Source: Panacagrimonas perspica | Lineage (GTDB): Bacteria > Pseudomonadota > Gammaproteobacteria > Nevskiales > Nevskiaceae | Assembly (NCBI RefSeq): GCF_004364935.1 | Contig: NZ_SOBT01000008.1 | Location: 186,001-250,000, forward strand | Length of the DNA: 64,000 nt | Direction of reading: 5' to 3' | In this document: one piece after another, positions 19,653 to 27,168 of the stretch | How the letters are laid out: each line of letters begins with the position of its first letter | Position numbering within the stretch: position 1 is the stretch's first letter | The notes under the pieces: generated by a model | The model's input: only the letters and a program-made list of their open reading frames with translations | The model's database searches: none | What the model was told of the DNA's origin: nothing | Position numbers and translations under genes: made by a program

Positions 19653-19855
19653 ACGTTCTCCTCCGAACCCTGCTCGGTTTCGAGCTTGCGGACGCGATCC
19701 ACGACGCCTTCGATGCGTCGGCGCAGTTCGGCGTTGAGGGCGGTGAGGCGATCACGCTCCTGGATGGCGCGCTTGGTTTCCAGCTTCGCCTGCCGGTAGG
19801 CAGCGACGAGCCGTTGCACGCGTTGTTCGAGCTGTTCGAGTTCCGCTTCGAGCAC
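19649..19855 (-). CDS. Small coiled-coil protein, TIGR02449/ZapB-like
   Basis: 68 residues, almost entirely one coiled coil (LEAELEQLEQRVQRLVAAYRQAKLETKRAIQ, then RDRLTALNAELRRRIEGVVDRVRKLE). A short protein of this kind directly before zapA is characteristic of non-enteric gammaproteobacteria (TIGR02449) and is considered ZapB-like. The function is inferred from position and fold only. Translationally coupled to zapA by a four-base overlap. Confidence 0.88.
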   Translation of the reverse strand: MLEAELEQLEQRVQRLVAAYRQAKLETKRAIQERDRLTALNAELRRRIEGVVDRVRKLETEQGSEENV

Positions 19856-19884
19856 GTGAGCCGCCGGGGTTCGGGTCCACGGCG

Positions 19885-19890
19885 AGTATA
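19885..19890 (-). promoter_or_regulatory. Candidate -10 box for the zapB-like/zapA operon
   Basis: TATACT on the minus strand (complement of 19885-19890), 30 bases before the start codon. No good -35 hexamer is evident at the right distance. Confidence 0.35.
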
Positions 19891-19916
19891 GCCCCGCGAA
19901 AGCGGGAGCGACGATG

Positions 19917-19945
19917 CTCTCCCGCCTGCGAGGCAGGCGGGAGAG
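19917..19945 (-). terminator. Strong 13-bp hairpin after the Deg protease gene
   Basis: CTCTCCCGCCTGC and GCAGGCGGGAGAG form a perfect 13-bp stem with a 3-base loop, 32 bases past the protease stop. There is no T tract, so it may act as a weak terminator or mRNA-stabilising hairpin. Confidence 0.5.
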
Positions 19946-19976
19946 GTGCGTCGATTATCGAAGAATCTTCGCCGCT

Positions 19977-21389
19977 TCAGCGGACGATGATGAACAGCGC
20001 GCCGTTGCCGCGCTGGACGTGCATCAGCAACTGGCCATCCTTGACGCCGGCGAGCTTGTTGAACTTCGCCATGTCTTCGACGCGCTCGCGATTGACCGCG
20101 ATGATGATGTCGCCGTCGCGCAGGCCGGCACGGGCCGCCGGCGAACCGGGTGCCACCTTCTGCACCAGGATGCCCTTGGTCTGCGCGCTCTTGGCCGTGG
20201 CTTCATCCAGCGGCGCGAACATGGCGCCGGCCAGCGACGGATGCAGACCCTCGGCGGCGGCCGCTTCTTCGCTGTCCTTGCCCACGACGACGGTGACGTT
20301 GCGCGTCTTGCCCTCGCGCAGCACCTTGAGTTCGACCTTCTCGCCCACGCGCATCAGGCCGACCGTGTTGCGCAACTGCGCCATGTTCTGCACTTCGCGA
20401 CCGTTGGCCTCGAGCACGATGTCCTCGGGCTTCAGGCCGGCCTTGGCGGCAGGGGAATCCGGCATGACCTGCGCCACGACGGCGCCGCGCGCCGACGGCA
20501 GGCCGAAGGCCTTGGCCAGATCCGGCGTGACGTCCTGACCCACGACGCCGATGCGGCCGCGCTGCACCGAGCCGTGCTCGATGAGCTGGTTCATGACGCC
20601 GCGGGCCTGGTTGATCGGGATCGCGAAGCCGATGCCGATGTTGCCGCCCGAGCGCGACAGGATGTTCGACGGGATGCCGACGAGTTGGCCGTTGAGATTC
20701 ACCAGCGCGCCGCCCGAGTTGCCCGGGTTGATCGAGGCGTCGGTCTGGATGAAGTCCTCGTAGCCGCCTTCGCTGATGCCGGTGGAGCGGCCGGTGGCGC
20801 TGATGATTCCGGAAGTGACCGTCTGGCGCAGGCCGAACGGCGAACCGATGGCGACGACGAAGTCACCGACCTGGGCCTTGTCCGAATCCGCGAGCGGGAT
20901 GGCGGTGAGCTTGTCGGCCTTGATCTGCAGGATCGCGACGTCGGTCTGCGGGTCCTTGCCGATCAGCTTGGCCTCGTACTCGCGGTCGTCCGACAGGCGC
21001 ACCTTGATCGATTCGGCCGTCTCGACGACGTGATTGTTGGTGATGACGTAGCCCTTGGCGGCGTCGACGATCACGCCCGAACCGGTGGACTGCTCTTCGC
21101 GCTCTTCGGGTTCCTGCTGCTGCGGGGCTCCGGGCCCTTCGAAGAAGCGGCGGAAGAACGGGTCCTGCATCAGCGGGTTCTGCATCGGCGCCTTGGACGT
21201 CACGGCGATGTTGACGACGCCCGGCATGACGGTCTTGAGCATCGGCGCCAGCGACGGCACGCCTTGCTGCATCGGAACGCTGATGTCGGCCTGGCTCGGC
21301 ACCGGCGCAGTCGACATCAGGGCGAAGGAGAACACGCCAACGGACACGGCCACGGGAGCCGCAATCTTCAGAAGTAGGGAGCGGGACAT
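19977..21389 (-). CDS. degQ: Periplasmic serine protease/chaperone of the DegP/DegQ family
   Basis: 470 residues. Signal or anchor sequence at ~1-30, trypsin-like domain ~45-255 with catalytic His120 (ITNNHVV), Asp150 (TDVAIL) and Ser225 (NPGNSGGAL), then PDZ1 (~265-360, RGRIGVVGQDVTPDLAKAFGL) and PDZ2 (~375-465, VAPGSPAARAGLRDGDIIIAVN). The loop before the protease core contains a Gln/Glu-rich stretch. It degrades or refolds misfolded envelope proteins. DegQ, DegP and MucD cannot be separated from the sequence alone. It stands alone, divided from zapB by a hairpin. Confidence 0.94.
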   Translation of the reverse strand: MSRSLLLKIAAPVAVSVGVFSFALMSTAPVPSQADISVPMQQGVPSLAPMLKTVMPGVVNIAVTSKAPMQNPLMQDPFFRRFFEGPGAPQQQEPEEREEQSTGSGVIVDAAKGYVITNNHVVETAESIKVRLSDDREYEAKLIGKDPQTDVAILQIKADKLTAIPLADSDKAQVGDFVVAIGSPFGLRQTVTSGIISATGRSTGISEGGYEDFIQTDASINPGNSGGALVNLNGQLVGIPSNILSRSGGNIGIGFAIPINQARGVMNQLIEHGSVQRGRIGVVGQDVTPDLAKAFGLPSARGAVVAQVMPDSPAAKAGLKPEDIVLEANGREVQNMAQLRNTVGLMRVGEKVELKVLREGKTRNVTVVVGKDSEEAAAAEGLHPSLAGAMFAPLDEATAKSAQTKGILVQKVAPGSPAARAGLRDGDIIIAVNRERVEDMAKFNKLAGVKDGQLLMHVQRGNGALFIIVR

Positions 21390-21483
21390 CGGTTCCTCGA
21401 TATGGATGCACTGCCTGGAGGCAGCGCCGGCTAGGACCGCGCGGGTCGCACAGAGTTTCGCGCGGTCCAGGGTTGTACGTGCG

Positions 21484-22122
21484 CTACAGCAGGCGGATGC
21501 GCGGGTTCAGGCTGAAGCGGCCGGTGATGCTGGCGCTGCCCAGCACATGGCCCTGGATGGCTTTTTGAACATCGGCCGCCGTGAACGAGCCTTCCACGGC
21601 GCAGCGCTCCACGTCGAGGGCATGCAATTCGAAGCGGTAGTGATGCACGACGCTGTCGTTCCACGGCGGGCAGGGGCCGTCGTAGCCCAGGTAATCGCCG
21701 CCCATGTCGGCGTCGCCCTTGAACCAGCCGGTGTAGTCGTTGATGCCCTGGCGCGAGCCTTCGGGCCCTGCCGGCGCACGCTTGCCGCGGGCGGTCACGC
21801 CGCGCGAGAAGGCGCCTTCCTCGATCTCGGTGACGTCCGCGCCGATGTCCACCATCGCCCAGTGCGTGAACGTCGTGCGCGGCAGCTTGAGCGGGACCTC
21901 GCGGTCTTCCTTGTTGACGTCGTCCGGCTTGGTCGGCACGTCCGGGTCGATGCACAGCAGCACGAAGCTCTTCGTTCCAGTGGGCGTGCCGGTCCAGCTC
22001 AGCTCCGGATTGAGGTTGTCCGAAAGACGGACATGCCCTCTGGGCGCCTTGACCGCAAACGCGCAGCGACCTGGAATCACGCCGCCGTTTTCGAACGATT
22101 TGCTGCTGAGCTTCATCGCCAT
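21484..22122 (-). CDS. YbhB/YbcL family Raf kinase inhibitor-like (PEBP) protein
   Basis: 212 residues, longer than the ~160-180 of E. coli YbhB/YbcL. PEBP blocks are visible: NLNPELSWTGTPTGTKSFVLLCIDPDVP (DPDxP ligand site), TFTHWAMVDI and YDGPCPPWNDSVVHHYRFELHALD. An insert between them (~90-140, DDVNKEDREVPLKLP and EGAFSRGVTARGKRAP) explains the extra length. No signal peptide, so probably cytoplasmic. Bacterial PEBP function is unknown. The start at 22122 gives MAMKLSSKSF. Confidence 0.93.
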   Translation of the reverse strand: MAMKLSSKSFENGGVIPGRCAFAVKAPRGHVRLSDNLNPELSWTGTPTGTKSFVLLCIDPDVPTKPDDVNKEDREVPLKLPRTTFTHWAMVDIGADVTEIEEGAFSRGVTARGKRAPAGPEGSRQGINDYTGWFKGDADMGGDYLGYDGPCPPWNDSVVHHYRFELHALDVERCAVEGSFTAADVQKAIQGHVLGSASITGRFSLNPRIRLL

Positions 22123-22295
22123 GGTCCCGTTCTGGTTGTTTTGTGGCGGCAATCCCGGCCGCCGTGCCGCAGGTCGATCGTCTCGATGACCGGGCGGCGC
22201 GCGAGGGCTAAGGGTAACAACCCGCACCCGCGGGCGTCAGCCTGTCGAAAGCTACAGAGCGATCCGGCTCCCAAAAGAGTCTGCAAATCGCGCGA

Positions 22296-23324
22296 TCAGG
22301 GCACGTCGGGCGCGAAGGCCTTGCGTCCAAATGCCGAGGCGATGCGGGCAAGTCCCAGGCCCAGGCGCTCGGACCACGGCTTGCGGGCCTGGTAGCGCAC
22401 TTCGAAGACGTCGGCGTCCTCGACCCGCTGCAGGAGGTAGTCGTCGCTGCTGCGGATCTCGTCGATCAGCTTGAGCTCCGCCGCGCGGGTGCCGAACCAG
22501 TGCTCGCCGGTGGCCACGCGTGCCAGGTCCAGCACCGGTCGGTGCTCGGCGACGAAGCTCTTGAACAGCGCGTGCGTCTCGTCCAGCTCCTCGCGGAACT
22601 TGGCACGCGCCGCGTCGGTGTTCTCGCCGAACAGGGTCAGCGTCCGCTTGAATTCACCGGCCGTGTGCAGCTCCAGGTCGATGGCGTTCTTGCGCAGCAG
22701 CCGGTTGAAGTTGGGGATCTGGGCGACGACGCCGATCGAGCCGATCACCGCGAACGGCGCCGCCAGGATGCGATCGGCTACGCAGGCCATCAGGTAACCG
22801 CCGCTGGCTGCGACCTTGTCCACGACGACCGTCAGCCGCAGGCCGCGAGCGCGCACGCGCGTGAGCTGCGACGCGGCCAGGCCGTAGGCGTGAACCAGGC
22901 CGCCGGCGCTCTCCAGCCGCACGAGCACCTCGTCCTCCTTTCGCGCCACCTGCAGAACCGTGCTGACTTCCTCGCGCAGGCTCGCCACGGCGTGTGCTTG
23001 CAGGTCGCCCTCGAAATCCAGCACGAACACGCGCGGCCGGGACACGGCGCCCTTCTTGGCCTGGGCCTTCTTCTTCGTCTTTTCTTCCGACTTGCGCGTC
23101 TTCGCCAGTTTCTTGCGCTCGCCCGGATCCAGCATTTCATCGCGCAGGGTGTCGGCCATGTCGCGCAGGCGCTCGTTGACGTTGCGCACCTCCAGGCCCT
23201 TGCCGCCGTGCGCACGTGCGCCGCGCGCCAGCGCAAACAGATTGGCGGCCACCAGCAGGATCGCGATCACCAGGGTGACCGACTTGGCCAGGAACAGTCC
23301 GTAGTCGGACACGAACTCGATCAC
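22296..23324 (-). CDS. sohB: SohB-type inner-membrane serine protease
   Basis: 342 residues. One N-terminal membrane helix (~10-34), a Lys/Glu-rich linker (~65-92) and a ClpP/crotonase-fold S49 protease domain. The catalytic dyad is Ser174 (DKVAASGGYLMA) and Lys226 (AGEFKRTLTLFGENT). RVFVLDFEGDLQAHAVASLREEV is the SohB-specific start of the domain. SohB is a multicopy suppressor of degP loss in E. coli, and here a Deg protease lies two genes away on the same strand. Confidence 0.94.
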   Translation of the reverse strand: MIEFVSDYGLFLAKSVTLVIAILLVAANLFALARGARAHGGKGLEVRNVNERLRDMADTLRDEMLDPGERKKLAKTRKSEEKTKKKAQAKKGAVSRPRVFVLDFEGDLQAHAVASLREEVSTVLQVARKEDEVLVRLESAGGLVHAYGLAASQLTRVRARGLRLTVVVDKVAASGGYLMACVADRILAAPFAVIGSIGVVAQIPNFNRLLRKNAIDLELHTAGEFKRTLTLFGENTDAARAKFREELDETHALFKSFVAEHRPVLDLARVATGEHWFGTRAAELKLIDEIRSSDDYLLQRVEDADVFEVRYQARKPWSERLGLGLARIASAFGRKAFAPDVP

Positions 23325-23394
23325 GCGAAGACTCCAGAAAAGGGCGGGGTGAGGCGCGACATGCGGGCGACGGCTCGCGACGGCGGCCGTCTGA

Positions 23395-23425
23395 TTGTCG
23401 CGTGGGGTAATGCGACGCCTATAAT
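23395..23425 (+). promoter_or_regulatory. Sigma-70 promoter upstream of the first OmpA gene
   Basis: A perfect TATAAT (23420-23425) with TTGTCG (23395-23400) 19 bases upstream. The leader to the ATG at 23490 is unusually AT-rich for this window, as expected for a strongly expressed porin-like gene. Confidence 0.55.
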
Positions 23426-23489
23426 AACCTCGCTGATTTGCTTGCCGAATTTGCGTTTTTGATTGTCAAACCAGCAGGGGAGTGGGCGC

Positions 23490-24590
23490 ATGAAGAAAGT
23501 GACGGCAGCGGGGCTGACCGCATGGGCGATGCTGGCAGGCGCACCCGCGCACGCCGACGACGCCTACAGCGAGATGCGCCCCTACGTCTCCGGCCTCTTC
23601 AGCTATGTCGCCCAGCAAGACGAGCGCGGCGATCTGGTGGGCATTCCCGATCGCGCCTTCACCGAAGGCAAGGGCCTGCAACTGAGTTTCGGCAAGGCGA
23701 TCAATCGCTGGCTGGGCTTCGAAGTCGCCGCGTTCGGCCACAACTACTCGCGCGACACCGGCAATTCGAGCATGCGCGACTACGGCGGCAAGATCGACGG
23801 CCTGTTTTTCTACAGCCGCGATCCGAATTTCTCGCCGTACTTCGGCGTCGGCGTCGGCGGCATCCGGACCGACATCAAGAACGGCGGCAACTCGTCCGAT
23901 GATCCGTTCGCGGACGTCGGCCTGGGCTTCATGAAGCTCTTCGAGATCGGAGGGCATGAGCTTGGCGTGCGCGGCGACGTCCGGTATCGCCGCATCTTCT
24001 TCGGCGAAGACGCGCTGGGCGGGTCGGCGCAGGACGACGTCGGCGAAGCGGTGATCAAGGTGGGCATCGTCGTGCCGCTGGGCGCCAGGCCGGGCCGCGC
24101 TGCGCCGACGCCCGCGGACTGCCCCGACAGCGACGGTGACGGCGTATGCGATGCCGCCGACCTTTGCCCTGAAACCCCGGCCGGCACCACGGTGGACGAC
24201 AAGGGCTGTCCGGTCGAGAAGTCCGCAAAGGGCGATCCGAACCAGAAGTTCGAAGACGTGCACTTCGCCTTCGACAAGTCCGACCTGACCGACTACGCGA
24301 TGGCGCTGCTCGACAACGCGGCCAAGGTCATCAACGGTCTCGCGAAGAATTATCCGCAGCTCAAGATCGACGTCGGCGGGCATACCGACTGGGAAGGCAC
24401 GGACGGCTACAACCAGGCGCTGTCCGAGCGGCGTGCCAACGTCGTGAAGCAGTATCTGCAGCGCAAGGGTGTCGATGCCGCCCGCGTGAACACACAGGCC
24501 TACGGCGAGGCACGGCCCAAGGCGACGAACGAAACCGATGAAGGCCGGGCGTTGAATCGTCGCGCGGAAGTCCGCGCCCGCGAGAAGTAG
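23490..24590 (+). CDS. OmpA family outer-membrane protein with TSP3 linker
   Basis: 366 residues. Signal peptide ~1-22 (ending AHA), an N-terminal 8-strand-like barrel (~25-205: PYVSGLFSYVAQ, LQLSFGKAINRWLGFEVAAFG, PYFGVGVGGIRTD), a thrombospondin type-3 calcium-binding repeat (~208-242: DSDGDGVCDAADLCPETPAG), then a peptidoglycan-binding OmpA domain (~250-366: VHFAFDKSDLTDYA, VGGHTDWEGTDGYNQALSERRANVV, GEARPKATNETDEGRALNRRAEV). It links the outer membrane to peptidoglycan. It is followed by a hairpin and a second TSP3/OmpA-like gene. Confidence 0.93.
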   Translation: MKKVTAAGLTAWAMLAGAPAHADDAYSEMRPYVSGLFSYVAQQDERGDLVGIPDRAFTEGKGLQLSFGKAINRWLGFEVAAFGHNYSRDTGNSSMRDYGGKIDGLFFYSRDPNFSPYFGVGVGGIRTDIKNGGNSSDDPFADVGLGFMKLFEIGGHELGVRGDVRYRRIFFGEDALGGSAQDDVGEAVIKVGIVVPLGARPGRAAPTPADCPDSDGDGVCDAADLCPETPAGTTVDDKGCPVEKSAKGDPNQKFEDVHFAFDKSDLTDYAMALLDNAAKVINGLAKNYPQLKIDVGGHTDWEGTDGYNQALSERRANVVKQYLQRKGVDAARVNTQAYGEARPKATNETDEGRALNRRAEVRAREK

Positions 24591-24595
24591 ACCGT

Positions 24596-24628
24596 CGACG
24601 GCGGGCTGTCATGGAAGCCCCGCCGTCG
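24596..24628 (+). terminator. Hairpin between the two TSP3/OmpA genes
   Basis: CGACGGCGGG and CCCGCCGTCG form a 10-bp stem with a 13-base loop just after the first OmpA stop, followed by a T-rich run (CTTCTTTGTTTCTG) interrupted by other bases. It probably gives partial termination before the next gene. Confidence 0.5.
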
Positions 24629-24700
24629 CGGCGGCGCTTCTTTGTTTCTGCCGATTTGCCCAGACTCGAATCCCGAACCCTTTCACCGGATCACGCCTGC

Positions 24701-26032
24701 ATGAGCACCCGATCAATGATCGTCGTCGGAGGTCTGCTCGCAGGCCTGATGGCGGGCATCGCCCAGGCCGCGGCCAGGCCGGTGCCCGACACCGATGGGG
24801 ACGGCATTGCGGATGCGACCGACGACTGCCCGCAGTCGCCCGCCGGCGCGAGAGTGGATGCCAAGGGCTGTGCGCTCGACGAGGACGTCGATGGCGTTGC
24901 CGACGGCCTGGATCTCTGCCCGACATCGGCGTTCGGCGCCGTCGTGAACGCCGAGGGTTGCGCTGCGGGACAAAAGCCGCAGGCGGGCCTGGCCGCTCGA
25001 GCGTCGGCCGGCGCAACGAAGCCGGGGGCGGCTGCGACGCCCTCACGTCCTGCAGGGCCGCTTCCGGTTCTCGCGCGCCCTCCTGCGCCGGTGTTGCCCA
25101 AAGCGCCGGTCGGTGCGCCGTCGGACGCTGCGGCGGAGCCCTCGGAGATCGTCATTCTTTCGGAGCCCGAGCGGACGTTCTATTTCCATGAGGGGGACGC
25201 CGAGCTGTCGTGGGCGGCCCGGCGCTCCATCAAGCAGAGCGCGCAGGAACTGTTGCCGGAACTCGAGAAGAACGCGTCGATGAATCTCGTGCTCTCGGGC
25301 CACGGCGACACCAAGTCCGACGGCACGATGGCGCCGCGCCTGGCCACGTCCAGAGCACGAGCCGTGCGGGATTTCCTCGTCGCCAGCGGCGTGCCGCAGC
25401 AGCGAATCTCGATGCGTGTTCCGGGCGCGGGTGAGCCGCGTTACTTCGGCGCGAGTCTGGGCCGCAACTGCCGCGTCGAATTGCGCGTCGTGAACGGTCC
25501 TGCGCCGGTCACGCAGATACCGGTCTTCCAGATCCGCAAGGGGACATCAGGTGCGCCGCCGGTGACGCCTCCGACGGCCGTGCCGGTTCCAGTCCCGGCG
25601 CCGGTCGCGGTCGCCAAGCCGGCGCTCCCGCCGCCGCCCGCTCCCGTTGCGGCGCCGAAGCCCGCTGCACCGGTCGCAAAGCCGGCCCCGCCAGCGCCCG
25701 CAGCCGTGTCCGCGGAACGCAGCGTGTCCAGGACCTCGATCAACTTCGCGCCCTACAGCGCGGTGCTGGATGCCGACTCGGTCAACGTGCTCGAAGACTT
25801 CATCAAGAGTGGTGCTCGCGTGATGCGGTCGGATACCTCGGCGCGTGTCGTCGTCACCAGTGGGGTCGATGCGAGCGAGATCGGTCCTCCCGCAACACAA
25901 CTTGCGGAAAGTCGCGCGGCGACGGTTCGCGCGAAGCTCGTGGCGCTGGGCATTGCGCGCAATAGCGTGGATGTGTCGACGAAAACGCCGACGGCGGCGC
26001 GACGCGCCGACGTGAGCATCGTCGTGCGCTGA
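24701..26032 (+). CDS. Secreted TSP3-repeat protein with two OmpA-like domains
   Basis: 443 residues. Signal peptide ~1-25 (ending QAAA), two TSP3 repeats (~28-90: DTDGDGIADATDDCPQSPAG and DEDVDGVADGLDLCPTS), an Ala/Pro-rich linker, an OmpA-like domain (~150-265: FYFHEGDAELSWAARRSIKQSA, LSGHGDTKSDGTMAPRLATSRARAV), a second Pro/Ala/Lys/Val linker (~285-345), and another diverged OmpA-like unit (~350-443: INFAPYSAVLDADSVNVLEDF). It has no obvious barrel, so it is likely periplasmic. Probably contacts peptidoglycan. The role is unknown. Confidence 0.78.
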   Translation: MSTRSMIVVGGLLAGLMAGIAQAAARPVPDTDGDGIADATDDCPQSPAGARVDAKGCALDEDVDGVADGLDLCPTSAFGAVVNAEGCAAGQKPQAGLAARASAGATKPGAAATPSRPAGPLPVLARPPAPVLPKAPVGAPSDAAAEPSEIVILSEPERTFYFHEGDAELSWAARRSIKQSAQELLPELEKNASMNLVLSGHGDTKSDGTMAPRLATSRARAVRDFLVASGVPQQRISMRVPGAGEPRYFGASLGRNCRVELRVVNGPAPVTQIPVFQIRKGTSGAPPVTPPTAVPVPVPAPVAVAKPALPPPPAPVAAPKPAAPVAKPAPPAPAAVSAERSVSRTSINFAPYSAVLDADSVNVLEDFIKSGARVMRSDTSARVVVTSGVDASEIGPPATQLAESRAATVRAKLVALGIARNSVDVSTKTPTAARRADVSIVVR

Positions 26033-26076
26033 GGCGATGCTGTCGTTCTGCGGGAGCTAAGGGTTCAGGCGTAGCG

Positions 26077-27168
26077 TCAGCGCAGGCTGGGCGAATCCAG
26101 CGTCGGACCGATGGCCTCGACGCGCTGAAGACGGGCGGCGATTTCCGCCGCATCTTCGGCCGGCGTTTCGAGCCATCCCTGCAGGTGCTGCCGGCAGAGT
26201 TCGGCCAGTGCCGCGATATGCACCGGTTGCGCGTTGAGCGCCGGGATGTAGCGCAGCGTCTCGCCACCGGCAGCGGCGAAGTCGGCCGCATAACGGATCG
26301 CGACCTCTTCCAGCGTCTCCAGGCAGTCCGCCGAAAAGCCGGGGCAGACGACGTCGAGCCGCCGAACGCCGCGCGCCGTCGCCAGCTGCGGGATCACGAT
26401 GTCGCTGTACGGCATCAGCCAGGGTTGCCGGCCCAGACGCGATTGAAAGCTCACCGACCAGGCACCGGTTTCGAGTCCGAGCCGCGCGGCCAGCAGGCGT
26501 GCGGTTTTCTGGCACTGGCAGAAATACGGATCGCCGGCCTCCACGTACGCCCGCGGGATGGAGTGGAACGAGATCAGCAGATGCTCGCCGCGGCCATGTG
26601 CCTGCCACCAGGACTCGATGCTCGTCGCGAGCGCTTCGATATGCGCGGCATCGTCGTGATAGCTGCCGATCGTGCGGAGTTCCGGCATCCAGCGACGCTG
26701 GCGGAGCGCCGCGAACAGGGCATCGAACGCAGCCGCCGTCGTGGTGCCCGAATACTGCGGATACATCGGCAGCACGAGCATTCTGCGAACGCCTGCGCTT
26801 TCGAGTTCGGCCAACGCATTCTCGATCGACGGCTCGCCATAGCTCATCGCAAGACCCACGACGACGTCGGCGCCGAACGTGGACGCCAGCGCCTGCTGCT
26901 GGTCGCGCGAGATCGCCAGCAGCGGCGAGCCACGGGCCGTCCACACTTTCTCGTAGGCGTGAACCAGGCGTCGCGGGCGGAACGGCAGGATGAACAGGTA
27001 CAGGACGGCGAGCCACAAGGCGCGCGGGAATTCCACCACGCGACGGTCCGACAGGAACTGGCGCAGGTAGCGGCGGATCGCACCGGCAGTCGGCGCGTCG
27101 GGTGTTCCGAGGTTGATCAGCAGCAGGCCGGTGCGGGCCGGCGTTCGATGCGGTGTTTCCATGTTCAT
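26077..27168 (-). CDS. hemH: Ferrochelatase
   Basis: 363 residues. Inserts Fe2+ into protoporphyrin IX in the last step of haem synthesis. Visible: LLINLGTPDAP, LPMYPQYSGTTTAAAFDAL, the catalytic His202 in LLISFHSIPRAY, GDPYFCQCQKTARLLA, FQSRLGRQPWLMPYSD and the conserved acidic CPGFSADCLETLEEV (Glu284). Its ATG overlaps the stop of the alanine/sodium symporter gene upstream by four bases, an unusual pairing. Confidence 0.96.
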   Translation of the reverse strand: MNMETPHRTPARTGLLLINLGTPDAPTAGAIRRYLRQFLSDRRVVEFPRALWLAVLYLFILPFRPRRLVHAYEKVWTARGSPLLAISRDQQQALASTFGADVVVGLAMSYGEPSIENALAELESAGVRRMLVLPMYPQYSGTTTAAAFDALFAALRQRRWMPELRTIGSYHDDAAHIEALATSIESWWQAHGRGEHLLISFHSIPRAYVEAGDPYFCQCQKTARLLAARLGLETGAWSVSFQSRLGRQPWLMPYSDIVIPQLATARGVRRLDVVCPGFSADCLETLEEVAIRYAADFAAAGGETLRYIPALNAQPVHIAALAELCRQHLQGWLETPAEDAAEIAARLQRVEAIGPTLDSPSLR

